From Mycolicibacterium diernhoferi (GTDB taxonomy: Bacteria; Actinomycetota; Actinomycetes; Mycobacteriales; Mycobacteriaceae): a stretch of DNA of 64,000 nt. Below are positions 1 to 8,710 of this stretch, piece by piece. The notes beneath the pieces were generated by a model. It was not told the DNA's origin. It searched no databases and saw only the letters and a program-made list of their open reading frames with translations. The translations under genes and the position numbers were made by a program. Position 1 is the first letter of the stretch. Every line of letters starts with the position of its first letter. The DNA lies in NCBI RefSeq assembly GCF_019456655.1, contig NZ_CP080332.1:62001-126000 (forward strand). The letters are read 5' to 3'.

Positions 1-613
1 TGCGCGGCGGATCCACGGCGATGGTCATCTCACCGGCGTACTCGCCGTAGGTACGGCACTCCACGTCCAGGATCGGCGACTCGTCCGATACGGTCAGCAG
101 TCCGACGGCGGCGCCGTCACCCGGAACCGCCGCCTGGGCCTTACGGCGCACGGTGGGCTGGTCGAAGATCTGTCCGGCGGCGTTCTGCGCCACCGCGATC
201 AACGCCGAGCGGCCCTGGCCGCTCTCGAGCAGAGCGGCCGCCATCTTCATGCCGAGCACGAATGCCGCGCAACCGCCGTTGTGTAGATCGATCACCCAGC
301 TCGGACTCATGCCCAGCCGGTGGGCCATCGCCCCGCCGCCGCCATAGAACGGCATATCGGGCATCTGGGTGTGAGTGATCAGCACATCGACGTCGGCGAG
401 GGCGTCCGGGCCGCGGCGGTCCAGCAGGCCGGCCGCGGCCCGCTCGACCATGTCGACGGCGGTTTCGTCCTGCGCGACGTGATGGCGGAACTTCGGAGCG
501 CGGAACATCAGATTGTCCCGCAGCTCATCGGATTCGGCGTACTGCGCGTAATGCTCCGCGGGCACCGGCGCACCGGGCAGGTAGGTGGAAAGGTCGATCA
601 GGCTGACAGTCAT
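1..613 (-). CDS. KASIII-like 3-oxoacyl-ACP synthase family protein, 3' part cut by window edge
   Basis: The reading frame starts at ATG 613 on the minus strand and is open to base 1, giving 204 N-terminal residues of a thiolase-fold enzyme. The start MTVSLIDLSTYLPG and the segment around Cys115 (HNGGCAAFVLG) resemble the N-terminal half of ketoacyl-ACP synthase III enzymes, where this cysteine is the acyl-accepting nucleophile. The His and Asn of the active site would lie beyond the window. It is the last visible gene of a minus-strand operon, 8 bases after the SRPBCC gene. Such enzymes condense an acyl-CoA with a malonyl unit or transfer acyl groups. With the ThDP and SRPBCC neighbours a small specialised-metabolite or lipid pathway is plausible, but the substrate is not visible. 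Confidence 0.8.
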   Translation of the reverse strand, partial: MTVSLIDLSTYLPGAPVPAEHYAQYAESDELRDNLMFRAPKFRHHVAQDETAVDMVERAAAGLLDRRGPDALADVDVLITHTQMPDMPFYGGGGAMAHRLGMSPSWVIDLHNGGCAAFVLGMKMAAALLESGQGRSALIAVAQNAAGQIFDQPTVRRKAQAAVPGDGAAVGLLTVSDESPILDVECRTYGEYAGEMTIAVDPPR

Positions 614-621
614 GGCGGTTC

Positions 622-1299
622 TCATCTCATCCAGTCGGGCTTGACGGGCAGCCCGTTGCGGTGGCGGTACTCGGCGATCGCCTTCAGGTTCAGCAGCTCC
701 AAGCGATGACCGGCGCCGAACATGTCCCAGAAGTCGCCGACCCACACGGGTCGCTCGGGCGGTGCGACCTCGGGGTACGGATTGTGGTCATAGAACGGGT
801 GGTGGCAGTTGGTCCACAAGACCACCGAGCCCGGCTTGTCGAGCACCACCTGTGCATCGACCACGCGCATCAGATAGATCATCCACAGGTGCCGGCCCTG
901 GTCCCAGGCGCAGTGATAGTCAACCGTGCGCGCCTCGGGCTGAGCCACTGTGCGAGTGTAGATTTCGGTCTCCGACCCCAGCCGGTCGTGGGCCACCCAC
1001 AATCCGTCGTCCTCGGTGGGGGTGAACCCGCGCAGGCTGTAGGTCCACTCCTCCAGGCTGCGGGTGTCGGCAAGGTACTCGTAGAGCTCATCGGGCGGAC
1101 AGTCGACGTACTCGTTGACGGTGCAGTACGGGCCGAACACCTCGTCGTGCGGATAAACAGACCGCATCATCTCCATGATGATCGGCGTCGCCTGCTCCCG
1201 TGGGGAGGTCTCGATGCGGATCACGCCCTCGATCGGGCCGGGGGTGTCGTCTCGGTCGAGCCGGTGGGCGGCGATATCCTCAAGCGCGGGCAATGACAT
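622..1299 (-). CDS. SRPBCC (START-like) family protein
   Basis: A 225-residue protein with the pattern of the SRPBCC/START hydrophobic-cavity fold: a CPPDELYEYLADTRSLEEW segment near residue 70, typical of polyketide cyclase/lipid-binding members, then alternating beta strands and a C-terminal helix (LELLNLKAIAEYRH). An AGGAGGA Shine-Dalgarno sits about 7 bases before ATG 1299. The first 20 bases overlap the end of the ThDP gene and the stop lies 8 bases before the KASIII gene, so the three are co-transcribed and probably translationally coupled. Members bind hydrophobic ligands or catalyse cyclisation or aromatisation; which applies here cannot be read from sequence. Confidence 0.75.
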   Translation of the reverse strand: MSLPALEDIAAHRLDRDDTPGPIEGVIRIETSPREQATPIIMEMMRSVYPHDEVFGPYCTVNEYVDCPPDELYEYLADTRSLEEWTYSLRGFTPTEDDGLWVAHDRLGSETEIYTRTVAQPEARTVDYHCAWDQGRHLWMIYLMRVVDAQVVLDKPGSVVLWTNCHHPFYDHNPYPEVAPPERPVWVGDFWDMFGAGHRLELLNLKAIAEYRHRNGLPVKPDWMR

Positions 1300-3028
1300 C
1301 TTCGGTCCTCCTGGTGGTGGTTTGAAACATGGGGTGGTCGAGAAACGGTGCGAAGGGCGGGATTTCGTCGGCTGAGCACTCGATGCTGACGACCGAAGGG
1401 CCGTCGGCGGCGAGCGCCGCGGACAGGGCCGGCGCCAGCGCGTCGGGGTCGGTCACGTCGACCGCGGGCAGCCCGGGAAACATCGCGGCCAACCCCGCGC
1501 CGAGGTTGCTCCGTGCGAACCGGTTGTAGCTGTATTCGCCGTTGTAGTAGAGCTGTTCGCGCGTCACGCACATGGCGTGGGCGTTGTTGTTGAACAACAC
1601 CAGCGTGATGGGCAGCCGGTGCTGGATGGCGGTGTGCAACTCGAGGCCGTGCATGTAGAACGACCCGTCGCCGGCCACGATCACGGTGCGGCGACGCCGG
1701 GCGAACGCCATGCCGATTCCGGCGCCGAAGCTGTAGCCCATGCCCCCCATCCCGAGTGCCACCACGAACCGGCCGTCGCGCCGGGCGGGCAGCTGGTGGA
1801 TCGCCGCCGCTCCGGAGTTGCCGGCGTCGACGATGATGTCCGCATCGTCGGGCAGCAGCGCGTCGAGCGCGGTGAGCGCCTCGCGGTACCGGATGCCCGG
1901 TCCATGCGGGGTCGGCGGCCTCAACTCGGTGGGGGAGGCCAAGTCGAGGGCCGGCGGCGTGTGTGGCGGGCGGCTCATGACCCTGCGGGTCAGCTCGGCA
2001 AGCGAGGACCGAAGGTCGTTGGTGTGCAGGTGATCAGCCGAGAGGTATGGCGCCGCGGACCCGATCGACAGTGTGCGGATCTGACTCAGCGCTTCATCCA
2101 GACCGGCCCGCGCGGTGACCGGCAGCCGGGTGCCCACAAGCAGGCAGACCGCACTGCCGCGGATTGCGTCGGCCACCCCGGTATGGCCCATCACCCCCGT
2201 TACGCCCAACGACGCCGATGCCATGGGGGCGCGGTTGACATCCTTGGCGTCGGGTACCGTCGCGATCCGGGCGTGCAGCGCCGCGCGGAGTCGCTCGAGC
2301 TCGTCACGGGCATCGTCTCGGGCCACCTGCTCACCGGCGATGATGGTGACCGGCCCCGAGGTTTCGCGCAGCGCCTGCAGGATCGGTTGGGGATCGTCGG
2401 CAGGGTGCCGGTCTCGGATCGCGGGCACCGTGCCGGTGCCTTGGACGGTAGCCTGCTGAACATCCTTGGGCAGCAACAACACCGCGGGACCGCCCGCCCG
2501 GGCTGCGGCCACCGCGTCGGGCAGCGCGGTCAGGATATCGGTGGGCTCGACGATGCGTCGGCAGTACACCGACACGGCCGAGAACAGCGCCTCCGCGTTG
2601 AGCGAGCCGTTGCGGCCGCTGGTGTCCTGGAAGGCACCGCATCCATCCAGCGGGGTCGGCGACTGGCCGACCAGAGCAAGCACGGGGACTCGACTGGTGT
2701 ACGACTCTCCCAGCCCGGCAACCAGATTCAGTGCGCCGCCACCCGAGGTCGCGGCCACCACACCCAGCCGCGCAGTGGCGCGACTGTAACCGTCGGCCAT
2801 GGTTGCCGCGGAGAACTCGTGTTTGGCCAGCACCGCGGTGATGCCCGGGCAGTAGAAGGCCGCATCGTAGAGATCCTCGACATTGGCTCCGTCCACACCG
2901 AAGACGTGGCCGACCCCCGCGAGGGCCAGGTGGTCGACGATGTGGTCGACGACCCGGACGCCTGCTGAGCGCGAGCCTGACCCGATGCTGGTTGCCCCGA
3001 TCGGCGGGCCCGGTAGGACGATCGCCAT
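1280..3028 (-). CDS. Thiamine-diphosphate enzyme, acetolactate synthase/benzoylformate decarboxylase-like
   Basis: A 582-residue ThDP enzyme of normal family length. The N-terminal PYR domain has the activating glutamate in LAKHEFSAATMADGYSR and the GGGALNLVAGL loop. The C-terminal PP domain carries the cofactor motif GDGSFYMHGLELHTA followed by LFNNN, which binds Mg-ThDP. ATG 3028 is chosen because GGAAGG lies about 8 bases upstream; the open frame continues to 3286 but that part has no family similarity. It heads the operon ThDP-SRPBCC-KASIII. Close relatives decarboxylate 2-oxo acids and ligate aldehydes. Amino-acid biosynthesis is unlikely because no IlvN regulatory subunit is present; a carboligase or decarboxylase for a secondary metabolite is my inference. 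Confidence 0.87.
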   Translation of the reverse strand: MAIVLPGPPIGATSIGSGSRSAGVRVVDHIVDHLALAGVGHVFGVDGANVEDLYDAAFYCPGITAVLAKHEFSAATMADGYSRATARLGVVAATSGGGALNLVAGLGESYTSRVPVLALVGQSPTPLDGCGAFQDTSGRNGSLNAEALFSAVSVYCRRIVEPTDILTALPDAVAAARAGGPAVLLLPKDVQQATVQGTGTVPAIRDRHPADDPQPILQALRETSGPVTIIAGEQVARDDARDELERLRAALHARIATVPDAKDVNRAPMASASLGVTGVMGHTGVADAIRGSAVCLLVGTRLPVTARAGLDEALSQIRTLSIGSAAPYLSADHLHTNDLRSSLAELTRRVMSRPPHTPPALDLASPTELRPPTPHGPGIRYREALTALDALLPDDADIIVDAGNSGAAAIHQLPARRDGRFVVALGMGGMGYSFGAGIGMAFARRRRTVIVAGDGSFYMHGLELHTAIQHRLPITLVLFNNNAHAMCVTREQLYYNGEYSYNRFARSNLGAGLAAMFPGLPAVDVTDPDALAPALSAALAADGPSVVSIECSADEIPPFAPFLDHPMFQTTTRRTEDVIARA

Positions 3029-3354
3029 GTTTCTTGCCTTCCATGCCGGCGCACGGGCGGTGCCGTGCGTGCACATCGAAAGGCATTCGGAAGCAGAGCC
3101 GGTTTGGATGGGCCGGATGTGAAAGAACTTCGGCGGGGTTGCGCGGCGGCTGGCATCGGAGCAGGTCGCGCCGCTGGAACAGATGCGGACACGCGTGGAG
3201 GGCTTCTCGGGTTTGGACCATCCGGTCGACGGGTAGCCCCGAATCGGTGCGGGGCGGTGTCGTGGCCGCCGCGCGGCCGCCGACACCCCCCCTTTTTCTG
3301 ACTAGTCGGCTACAGCACGGCGGATGACCAGCACCGTCCGACCGCGAACAACCG
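3029..3354. other. Gene-free spacer between ThDP operon and TetR gene
   Basis: No convincing gene was found in these 326 bases. The minus-strand frame continuing from the ThDP gene is Arg/Pro/Ser-rich and reads like GC-rich non-coding DNA. The promoter of the ThDP operon must lie here, but no clear -35/-10 pair was seen. The spacer ends with the strong hairpin listed separately. Confidence 0.5.
3256..3298. terminator. Strong GC hairpin with T-tract
   Basis: GGTGTCG and GGCCGC pair with GCGGCC and CGACACC, giving a long GC stem with a very short loop. On the plus strand it is followed by a C run and TTTTT. It lies just downstream of the minus-strand TetR gene. The T-tract would favour plus-strand termination; on the minus strand it acts at least as an insulator between tetR and the ThDP operon. 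Confidence 0.6.
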
Positions 3355-3933
3355 TCAGCGCACCCCGTCGAATGCGAGCTTCAGCAGTGCGTCGATGTAC
3401 TGGGGTTCGAGCGGCATCGCGTGAAACATCCGGTACTCGATGACCCCGTAGAGCACATCGCGCAGCGTCGGCGCGTCGGCGTCGGGGCGTATCTCGCCGC
3501 GCTGCTTGGCCAGGTCCGCTCGCGCACTGAACCCTTTGATGTTGGGTTCGATGACCTGGTCGAAGACGGCGCGGATCAGGCTGGGATCGGACTGACCGGC
3601 GGCGATCACGCCCCGGTACGCCGCTCCGAAACTCGTCGTCGTGATCAGGTCCAGGATTCCGATCAGCTGCTCCCGCATGTCGGCGACGATGTCGCCGGTG
3701 TCGGGGAACACGACGACCGGATTGAGACTCTGGGTTGCGGCTTCGAGCACCACCGCACCCTTCGATGGCCACCAGCGGTAGATCGTCTGTTTGCCGCAGC
3801 CCGCCCGCTTGGCGATTGCCTCGATCGAGACGTTGTCGTAGCCGAGTTCACCGACAAGGGCCAGGGACGCCTCGAGGATCGCCCGCCGCGAGTGTTCGTT
3901 ACGGCGGCTCGGGTCAGGTGGAAGCGGCGGCAT
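3355..3933 (-). CDS. TetR-family transcriptional regulator
   Basis: A 192-residue regulator. The N-terminal helix-turn-helix (about residues 17-62) includes VSIEAIAKRAGCGKQTIY and RWWPSKGAV, the typical TetR DNA-reading helix and following aromatic cap. The C-terminal ligand-binding domain (IRPDADAPTLRDVLYGVIEYR) resembles the TetR_C_33-like class. It is divergent from the GlxA-type gene at 4085. The 29-bp palindrome at 3975-4003 lies in the shared intergenic region, the usual place for an autoregulated operator. The same palindrome occurs at two more promoters in this window, so this is the best candidate for its regulator. The ligand is unknown. Confidence 0.88.
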   Translation of the reverse strand: MPPLPPDPSRRNEHSRRAILEASLALVGELGYDNVSIEAIAKRAGCGKQTIYRWWPSKGAVVLEAATQSLNPVVVFPDTGDIVADMREQLIGILDLITTTSFGAAYRGVIAAGQSDPSLIRAVFDQVIEPNIKGFSARADLAKQRGEIRPDADAPTLRDVLYGVIEYRMFHAMPLEPQYIDALLKLAFDGVR

Positions 3934-3974
3934 GACGGAAGACTAAGACCCACGAGCGCCAGATACAACACGAG

Positions 3975-4013
3975 ACGGCCCGTCTTGACGCGAGACGGGC
4001 CGTACCGTAGCGT
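3975..4013 (+). promoter_or_regulatory. 29-bp palindromic operator with embedded promoter (copy 1)
   Basis: Perfect 11-base arms ACGGCCCGTCT and AGACGGGCCGT flank the spacer TGACGCG (3975-4003). A -35 box TTGACG (3985-3990) lies inside the palindrome and, 17 bases on, TAGCGT (4008-4013) can serve as -10, reading toward the AraC gene at 4085. A repressor bound here would cover the -35 box. Copies 2 and 3 are at 11325-11363 and 12475-12503. Confidence 0.75.
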
Positions 4014-4084
4014 CAATTGATCGATCCAAGGGTGGCGGTCCCTCCCCTCGCTCGTGCGCTCCCGACCGGAAGGCGAAGACTCCC

Positions 4085-5074
4085 ATGGCCAACACCGGTC
4101 TCCGTCGATCGGATCGGAGTCAGGCGATGCAGCGACCGCACCGGGTGGTGGTCCTGGTACTCGACGGGGCGCTCCCGCTGGATGTCGGGATCCCGGCGGA
4201 GGTGTTCCATCCGGAGACCGGTTTCGGATACGAAGTATCGGCCTGTGGGGTCACCGCCGGAACGGTGCCGTCTCATGGGGGTTTCGGCTACGCGGTCCCG
4301 CGGGGACTGGACGCATTGGCCGACGCGGACACCATCGTCGTCCCGGGCTACGCGCCGGCGGGCCGGCAGATACCGGCGCAGGTGCGCGAGGCGCTGCGGG
4401 GCGCCGCGTCCCGCGGGACCCGCATCGCGTCGATCTGTTACGGCGCATTCGCCCTTGCGGAGGCCGGCCTGCTCGACGGCCTGCGAGCGACGACGCACTG
4501 GGACGCGGCGGTGGAACTCGCTCAGCGGCATCCGCGGATCACCGTCGAGCCGAACGTACTCTTCGTCGACGAGGGATCCGTCCTCACCTCGGCGGGCGCC
4601 GCCGCCGGTCTCGATCTGTGCCTGCACATCGTTCGGCGCGACCTCGGTGTGAGCGCGGCCAACGAGATCGCACGAGGACTCGTCACCGCGCCCTACCGAA
4701 CCGGGGGCCAGGCCCAGTACCTGCCGAAGACCAACACCGAAGTCCGCGGCCAATCCCTTGCTGCGACCCGCGAATGGGCCATGATGCGGCTCGACCAGCC
4801 GCTCACGATTGCCGGACTCGCGGCACACGCCCGGATGTCACCCCGCACGTTCCTGCGCCGTTTCGCCGAAGAGACCGGCAGCACCCCGCTGGAGTGGATC
4901 CTGCGGGCGCGGGTCGACACCGCCCGCGAACTCCTGGAGAGCACGAGGCTGCCGGTCGACCGCATCGCCGAACAGGTCGGCCTGGGAACCGGATCGAACC
5001 TGCGGCTGCATTTCCGCCGGCTCCTGGATGTGACCCCCACCGAGTACCGCGCCACCTTTGCCGGGCCGAGCTGA
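4085..5074 (+). CDS. GlxA-type AraC-family regulator with DJ-1/PfpI domain
   Basis: A 329-residue two-domain regulator. Residues about 20-190 form a DJ-1/PfpI (class I glutamine amidotransferase-like) sensor with the nucleophile-elbow cysteine in ASICYGAF (Cys118). Residues about 220-325 hold two AraC helix-turn-helix motifs: LTIAGLAAHARMSPRTFLRR, then VDRIAEQVGLGTGSNLRLHF and the terminal TPTEYR. The overall plan matches GlxA family regulators. It lies 151 bases from the divergent tetR, with the palindrome/promoter copy 1 between. ATG 4127 is an alternative start. It probably activates a nearby metabolic gene, perhaps the convergent MDR oxidoreductase; the effector is not known. Confidence 0.88.
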   Translation: MANTGLRRSDRSQAMQRPHRVVVLVLDGALPLDVGIPAEVFHPETGFGYEVSACGVTAGTVPSHGGFGYAVPRGLDALADADTIVVPGYAPAGRQIPAQVREALRGAASRGTRIASICYGAFALAEAGLLDGLRATTHWDAAVELAQRHPRITVEPNVLFVDEGSVLTSAGAAAGLDLCLHIVRRDLGVSAANEIARGLVTAPYRTGGQAQYLPKTNTEVRGQSLAATREWAMMRLDQPLTIAGLAAHARMSPRTFLRRFAEETGSTPLEWILRARVDTARELLESTRLPVDRIAEQVGLGTGSNLRLHFRRLLDVTPTEYRATFAGPS

Positions 5075-5107
5075 TACCGCGAGGGTCGCCCTGCCCGCAG
5101 CGTTGCA

Positions 5108-6115
5108 CTATGCGGCGCGCGGGGGAAGCTCGACAGTTTCGCCCGCGACGTCGATCGCGACCTTGCCGCGGAGCGCATAGGACCGCCTGTTCTCCAGGAG
5201 TTCATGAGCCTCGTCCATTCGAGCGAGCGGAAGAGTCGCGCCGATGACGGGCTTGACGAGACCGCGCTCGACCAGTGTGGTGAGCGCGTCCAGCTTTCCC
5301 CGGTTCTGTCGGGTGAAGACGAAGTGGTAGGCGGCGTTCCGGCCCCACGCCTCGATGAGGTTCTGCGGCTGGGCGATGTCGACGATGCTGACGACGCGTC
5401 CGGCGTCGGCGAGCGTCAGCGGGCTTCGGGTGAGCGCGTCGCCACCGATCGTGTCGAAGACGACATCGACTCCTCTGCCTCGCGTCATCGTGGTCACGGC
5501 ATCGACGTAGTCTGCCGACGTGAAGTCGATCGCCGCATCCGCGCCGAGCGAGCGCACGAACTCGTGGTCGCCGGCCTTCGCGGTGGTGATCACCTGTGCG
5601 CCCATCGCTTTCGCGACCTGGATCGCGATCGTGCCGACCCCGCCCGCGCCGCCGTGGATGAGGATCGTCTCTCCCACGGTGAGCTGAGCTCGCGTCACCA
5701 GGGACTCCCAGACCGTTCCGCCGACGAGCGTCAGGCTCGCCGCCTCCAGATGGCTGAGGTTCGCCGGTTTCCGGCCGACCAGGTCGACGTCGACGACGTG
5801 CTGCTCGGCGTAAGAGCCGGGGCCACCGAAGATCCGGGGGGTGTAGTACACCTCATCGCCGGTTCGGAACTCGGTCACGTGGGATCCGACTTCCTCGATC
5901 ACACCGGAGATGTCGTGCCCGATGATCGCCGGGAGCGGCACATGATCCGCGTAGTCTCCGCGACGGATCTGAAAGTCGAGTGGGTTGACCGCGGTCGCAT
6001 GGACACGCACCCGTACCTGGCGGGGTGCGACTTGCGGGACGCGGACCTCGCGCAACTCGAACGCATCGAACCCTCCGAACCGGGCGAGCACAACGGCTTT
6101 CATCGGATCTGTCAT
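5108..6115 (-). CDS. NADP-dependent MDR oxidoreductase (quinone oxidoreductase-like)
   Basis: A 335-residue medium-chain reductase of the zinc-free quinone oxidoreductase class. It has the GroES-like N-terminus ([12 protein letters not shown] near residue 70) and a Rossmann cofactor motif [19 protein letters not shown] near residue 150; the structural-zinc cysteine cluster is absent. ATG 6115 is preferred because GAGGA lies about 10 bases upstream; the longer frame would start at a GTG that itself overlaps that ribosome binding site. It is convergent with the AraC gene (33-base gap) and a likely target of it. Substrates in this family are quinones or alpha,beta-unsaturated carbonyls. Confidence 0.87.
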   Translation of the reverse strand: MTDPMKAVVLARFGGFDAFELREVRVPQVAPRQVRVRVHATAVNPLDFQIRRGDYADHVPLPAIIGHDISGVIEEVGSHVTEFRTGDEVYYTPRIFGGPGSYAEQHVVDVDLVGRKPANLSHLEAASLTLVGGTVWESLVTRAQLTVGETILIHGGAGGVGTIAIQVAKAMGAQVITTAKAGDHEFVRSLGADAAIDFTSADYVDAVTTMTRGRGVDVVFDTIGGDALTRSPLTLADAGRVVSIVDIAQPQNLIEAWGRNAAYHFVFTRQNRGKLDALTTLVERGLVKPVIGATLPLARMDEAHELLENRRSYALRGKVAIDVAGETVELPPRAA

Positions 6116-6418
6116 ATCGGTGTTCCTCACCGTGGTCGGGTATCGCGGCGCGCCAGGACGGCGGCCCTCTCAGTGTCGCCTCCAGAATCCACACATTCCA
6201 GTGGCCACGATGCCAATATTCGCGAGGATAGTGACACGGCTGTCGCGCGACGCCACAAAACCCCCGGCCACGGTCGGCACGGGAATGTGCCGGTACAGGC
6301 ACTGCGTTGACCAATCTGACAGCGCACCCAGATCTCCGAAATAAGGCTGTCGCAGCCGGTTTCGCGAGTCATCGCGCAGGCCACCATTCACCACCCAGAG
6401 GAAAGTAAGGGACCGAAC

Positions 6419-6670
6419 ATGGCATCGAATACCTTGACTCGTCGGCTCACAGCAGCGGTAGGCGGTGCCGCCATCCTCGCGATGATCGGCTTCACCGCAG
6501 CATGCAGCACCGACAGCGACAAGCCCGCAGAACCGACCACGACCACCACGGAGCCCTCGCTGACGCCGACCGAGAAGGTGGTCAAACCCACCGCCGAAGA
6601 CTTCACTCCGCCGGTGAAGGCACCGCAGCTGACGGTCAGGCCGCCGAACGGGCCCGTTCTCCGCGATTGA
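6419..6670 (+). CDS. Small Thr-rich lipoprotein (paralogue 1)
   Basis: An 83-residue predicted lipoprotein. An Arg-containing n-region and hydrophobic stretch end in the lipobox FTAAC, so Cys29 should be lipidated and the mature part anchored outside the membrane. The mature part is a flexible Asp/Lys then poly-Thr/Pro/Glu linker with the conserved end FTPPVKAPQLTV. A second copy with the same signal peptide, Thr run and FTPPV..APQ tail is at 18731, and both share the bases GGACCGAAC directly before the ATG. No enzymatic domain is visible. It is followed by a strong terminator. Function unknown. Confidence 0.82.
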   Translation: MASNTLTRRLTAAVGGAAILAMIGFTAACSTDSDKPAEPTTTTTEPSLTPTEKVVKPTAEDFTPPVKAPQLTVRPPNGPVLRD

Positions 6671-6686
6671 GTACGCGTGTCGCTGT

Positions 6687-6725
6687 GACGTCGCCGCCGA
6701 CAGAATACTGGTCGGCGGCGACGTC
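6687..6725. terminator. Bidirectional terminator
   Basis: A perfect 15-base stem (GACGTCGCCGCCGAC paired with GTCGGCGGCGACGTC) around a 9-base loop lies between the convergent lipoprotein gene and the Rieske-ThDP gene. No strong T-run follows, which is usual for mycobacterial terminators. Confidence 0.7.
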
Positions 6726-6730
6726 GTCTC

Positions 6731-8710
6731 CTAACGGGATTGGGGATCGGTGATGATCTCGACGAGCGCCGGCCCGCGATGGTCGAGGGCTCGGGTGATC
6801 GCCACGGAGAGGTCGGCGGGGTCCTCCACCCGGACACCGTGGGCCCCGCAGTTGCGGGCGAACGCCGCGAAATCGGGGTTGCGCAGCGAGGTCTGCCATA
6901 CCGCATACTCGGCGGCCCGCTGTTCGTCGCTGATCTTCGCGAGTTCACCGTTGTTGAGCAGGATGTGCGTGATGTTCATGCCGTACTTGACCGCCGTGGT
7001 GATCTCGGCAAGGTACTGGCCGAATCCGCCGTCGCCGGTGATCGCCACGACGGGCCGGTCAGGGTCGGCAGCCCAGGCTCCCATGGCGGCAGGGAACCCG
7101 AAGCCGATGGATCCCAGATAGCCCGACATCAGGACCGACTGCTGTTTGGTCTCGAAATACCGCCCGAACGAGTACGCGTGATCGCCGACGTCGACCGCGA
7201 GAACCGCGTTCGCCGGCACCAGGCCGTTGAGTGCCTCGATGACCGCCGCTGCAGCTACGCCGCGGTCGGAACGCGCCATCGCCCGGCGAGTCTTCTCGGC
7301 CCGCCAGATGCTCCATCGCGCCGCGATCTCGGAGCGCTGGTCGACCAGCTCCGGATGCGGACGCAGCCGAGCACTCAGTGCAGCGCAACTCATTCCGACG
7401 TCGCCGAGTAGCGGTACCGTCACCGGCTTGAACCGGCCGAGAGCGAGCGGGTCGGTGTCGACCTGGATTGTCGGCTTGTACGGCGAAATACCGGTGTGGT
7501 CGGAGAACGACGCGCCGAACACGAGCAGCAGATCGGCCTTGTTCATCATCCAGGACGCCACCGGGGTACCCGAGCGGCCCAGCACACCGCAGGCCAGGGG
7601 ATGCGCATCGGAGATCTGGCCCTTGGCCTTGAAGGTGGTCAGCACGGGGGCGTGCAGGGTCTCGGCGAGTGCGAGCACGGCATCCATGTCGTGTTTGGCG
7701 CCGGCGCCGACAATCACCACGGGGCGGGTCGCTGCCGAGATCTGTTCCAGGGCCTGCTGCAAAGGTGCCGTCGGGGGCCCGGTCCGCAGATCCGGCATGC
7801 GGCCCTGTGGTCCGGACGCCGGATGATCGGGAGCATCCAGCACCTGAACGTCGTCAGGTATGACCAAGTGGCCGACGCCGCGCTGCAGGATCGCGTGCTT
7901 GAGCGCCAGCGTCATCAGTTCGCCGTGTTCCGAACCGGCGCGCACCATTTGGGAGTAGACCGCCACATCGGCGAAGGCGGCGAGCAGGTCGATATCCTGA
8001 AATGCACCTTTGCCCGCCACCGAGGAGTTGACGTTCCCCGATATCGCCAGCACCGGCGCGCGATCAGATCTGGCGTCGTAGAGTCCGGTCAGCAGGTTCG
8101 TCGAACCCGGCCCGGCAATCCCGAAGCACGCCGCGGGCCGGCCGGTGAGTTTTCCATAGGCGGCGGCGGCGAAGGCCGCGGCTCCTTCGTGACGGACGCC
8201 GAAATACCTGAGCTTTCCCTCGGTTTCCGCGCGACGAAGCGCTTCGGCGACACCCAGGTTGGAGTGGCCGACCATGCCGAACACGGTGTCCACGCCCCAG
8301 TTGATCATCGTCTCGACGAGGACATCACTGACTGTGCGGGTGTGGGCGCCCGGCGGTGTTGCGGCGACGTAGACGCCGTCGTCACGGACCTGTACCGGGT
8401 AAGTGGGGACGTCGAAATCGGGTCCCCCGGCCGCCTGACCGGTGAACGGGTCGAAATCGAACCCATGCCAGGGACAGCGGATCTTGTCGTTCTCCACAGT
8501 CCCCTGGCCGAGTGGTCCTCCCTGGTGCGGGCAGCGGTTGTCGATGGCGCCGTAACGGCCATGCAGCCTGGTCACCGCGACGGTCTTCAGCCCCACCGGA
8601 CAGACCCGCACTTCGCCCTCGACGAGCTCGTCCGCATCGGCGACTTTGTGCCAGTGAGGGTTTCGCTGCCGGTTGTCGGCTGCGTCGGGGGTGTGGTTCG
8701 TACTGGTCAC
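6731..8710 (-). CDS. Rieske ferredoxin-ThDP enzyme fusion (pyruvate oxidase-like)
   Basis: A 659-residue fusion. Residues about 20-120 are a Rieske [2Fe-2S] ferredoxin domain with Cys60-x-His62 and Cys79-x2-His82 as cluster ligands. From about residue 130 a complete ThDP enzyme of the pyruvate oxidase/acetolactate synthase type follows, with the PYR-domain glutamate in GVRHEGAAAFAAAAYGK and the cofactor motif GDGGFGQYLAE ending in LLNNGE. The start is GTG 8710, whose GTGA overlaps the stop of the Rieske-FMN gene upstream. Longer frame to 8974 is rejected because it overlaps that gene. Electrons from a 2-oxo acid or aldehyde adduct on ThDP could pass to the Rieske cluster; the substrate is unknown. 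A plain ThDP oxidase would not have this ferredoxin module. Confidence 0.9.
   Translation of the reverse strand: MTSTNHTPDAADNRQRNPHWHKVADADELVEGEVRVCPVGLKTVAVTRLHGRYGAIDNRCPHQGGPLGQGTVENDKIRCPWHGFDFDPFTGQAAGGPDFDVPTYPVQVRDDGVYVAATPPGAHTRTVSDVLVETMINWGVDTVFGMVGHSNLGVAEALRRAETEGKLRYFGVRHEGAAAFAAAAYGKLTGRPAACFGIAGPGSTNLLTGLYDARSDRAPVLAISGNVNSSVAGKGAFQDIDLLAAFADVAVYSQMVRAGSEHGELMTLALKHAILQRGVGHLVIPDDVQVLDAPDHPASGPQGRMPDLRTGPPTAPLQQALEQISAATRPVVIVGAGAKHDMDAVLALAETLHAPVLTTFKAKGQISDAHPLACGVLGRSGTPVASWMMNKADLLLVFGASFSDHTGISPYKPTIQVDTDPLALGRFKPVTVPLLGDVGMSCAALSARLRPHPELVDQRSEIAARWSIWRAEKTRRAMARSDRGVAAAAVIEALNGLVPANAVLAVDVGDHAYSFGRYFETKQQSVLMSGYLGSIGFGFPAAMGAWAADPDRPVVAITGDGGFGQYLAEITTAVKYGMNITHILLNNGELAKISDEQRAAEYAVWQTSLRNPDFAAFARNCGAHGVRVEDPADLSVAITRALDHRGPALVEIITDPQSR

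Noticed and set aside
1577..2968. 463-codon plus-strand frame opposite the ThDP gene
   Set aside because: It is the antisense shadow of a clear ThDP enzyme; its translation is Gly/Arg/His-rich with no motif.
3029..3286. N-terminal extension of the ThDP frame
   Set aside because: No similarity to the family and Arg/Ser/Pro-rich; a good ribosome site supports ATG 3028.
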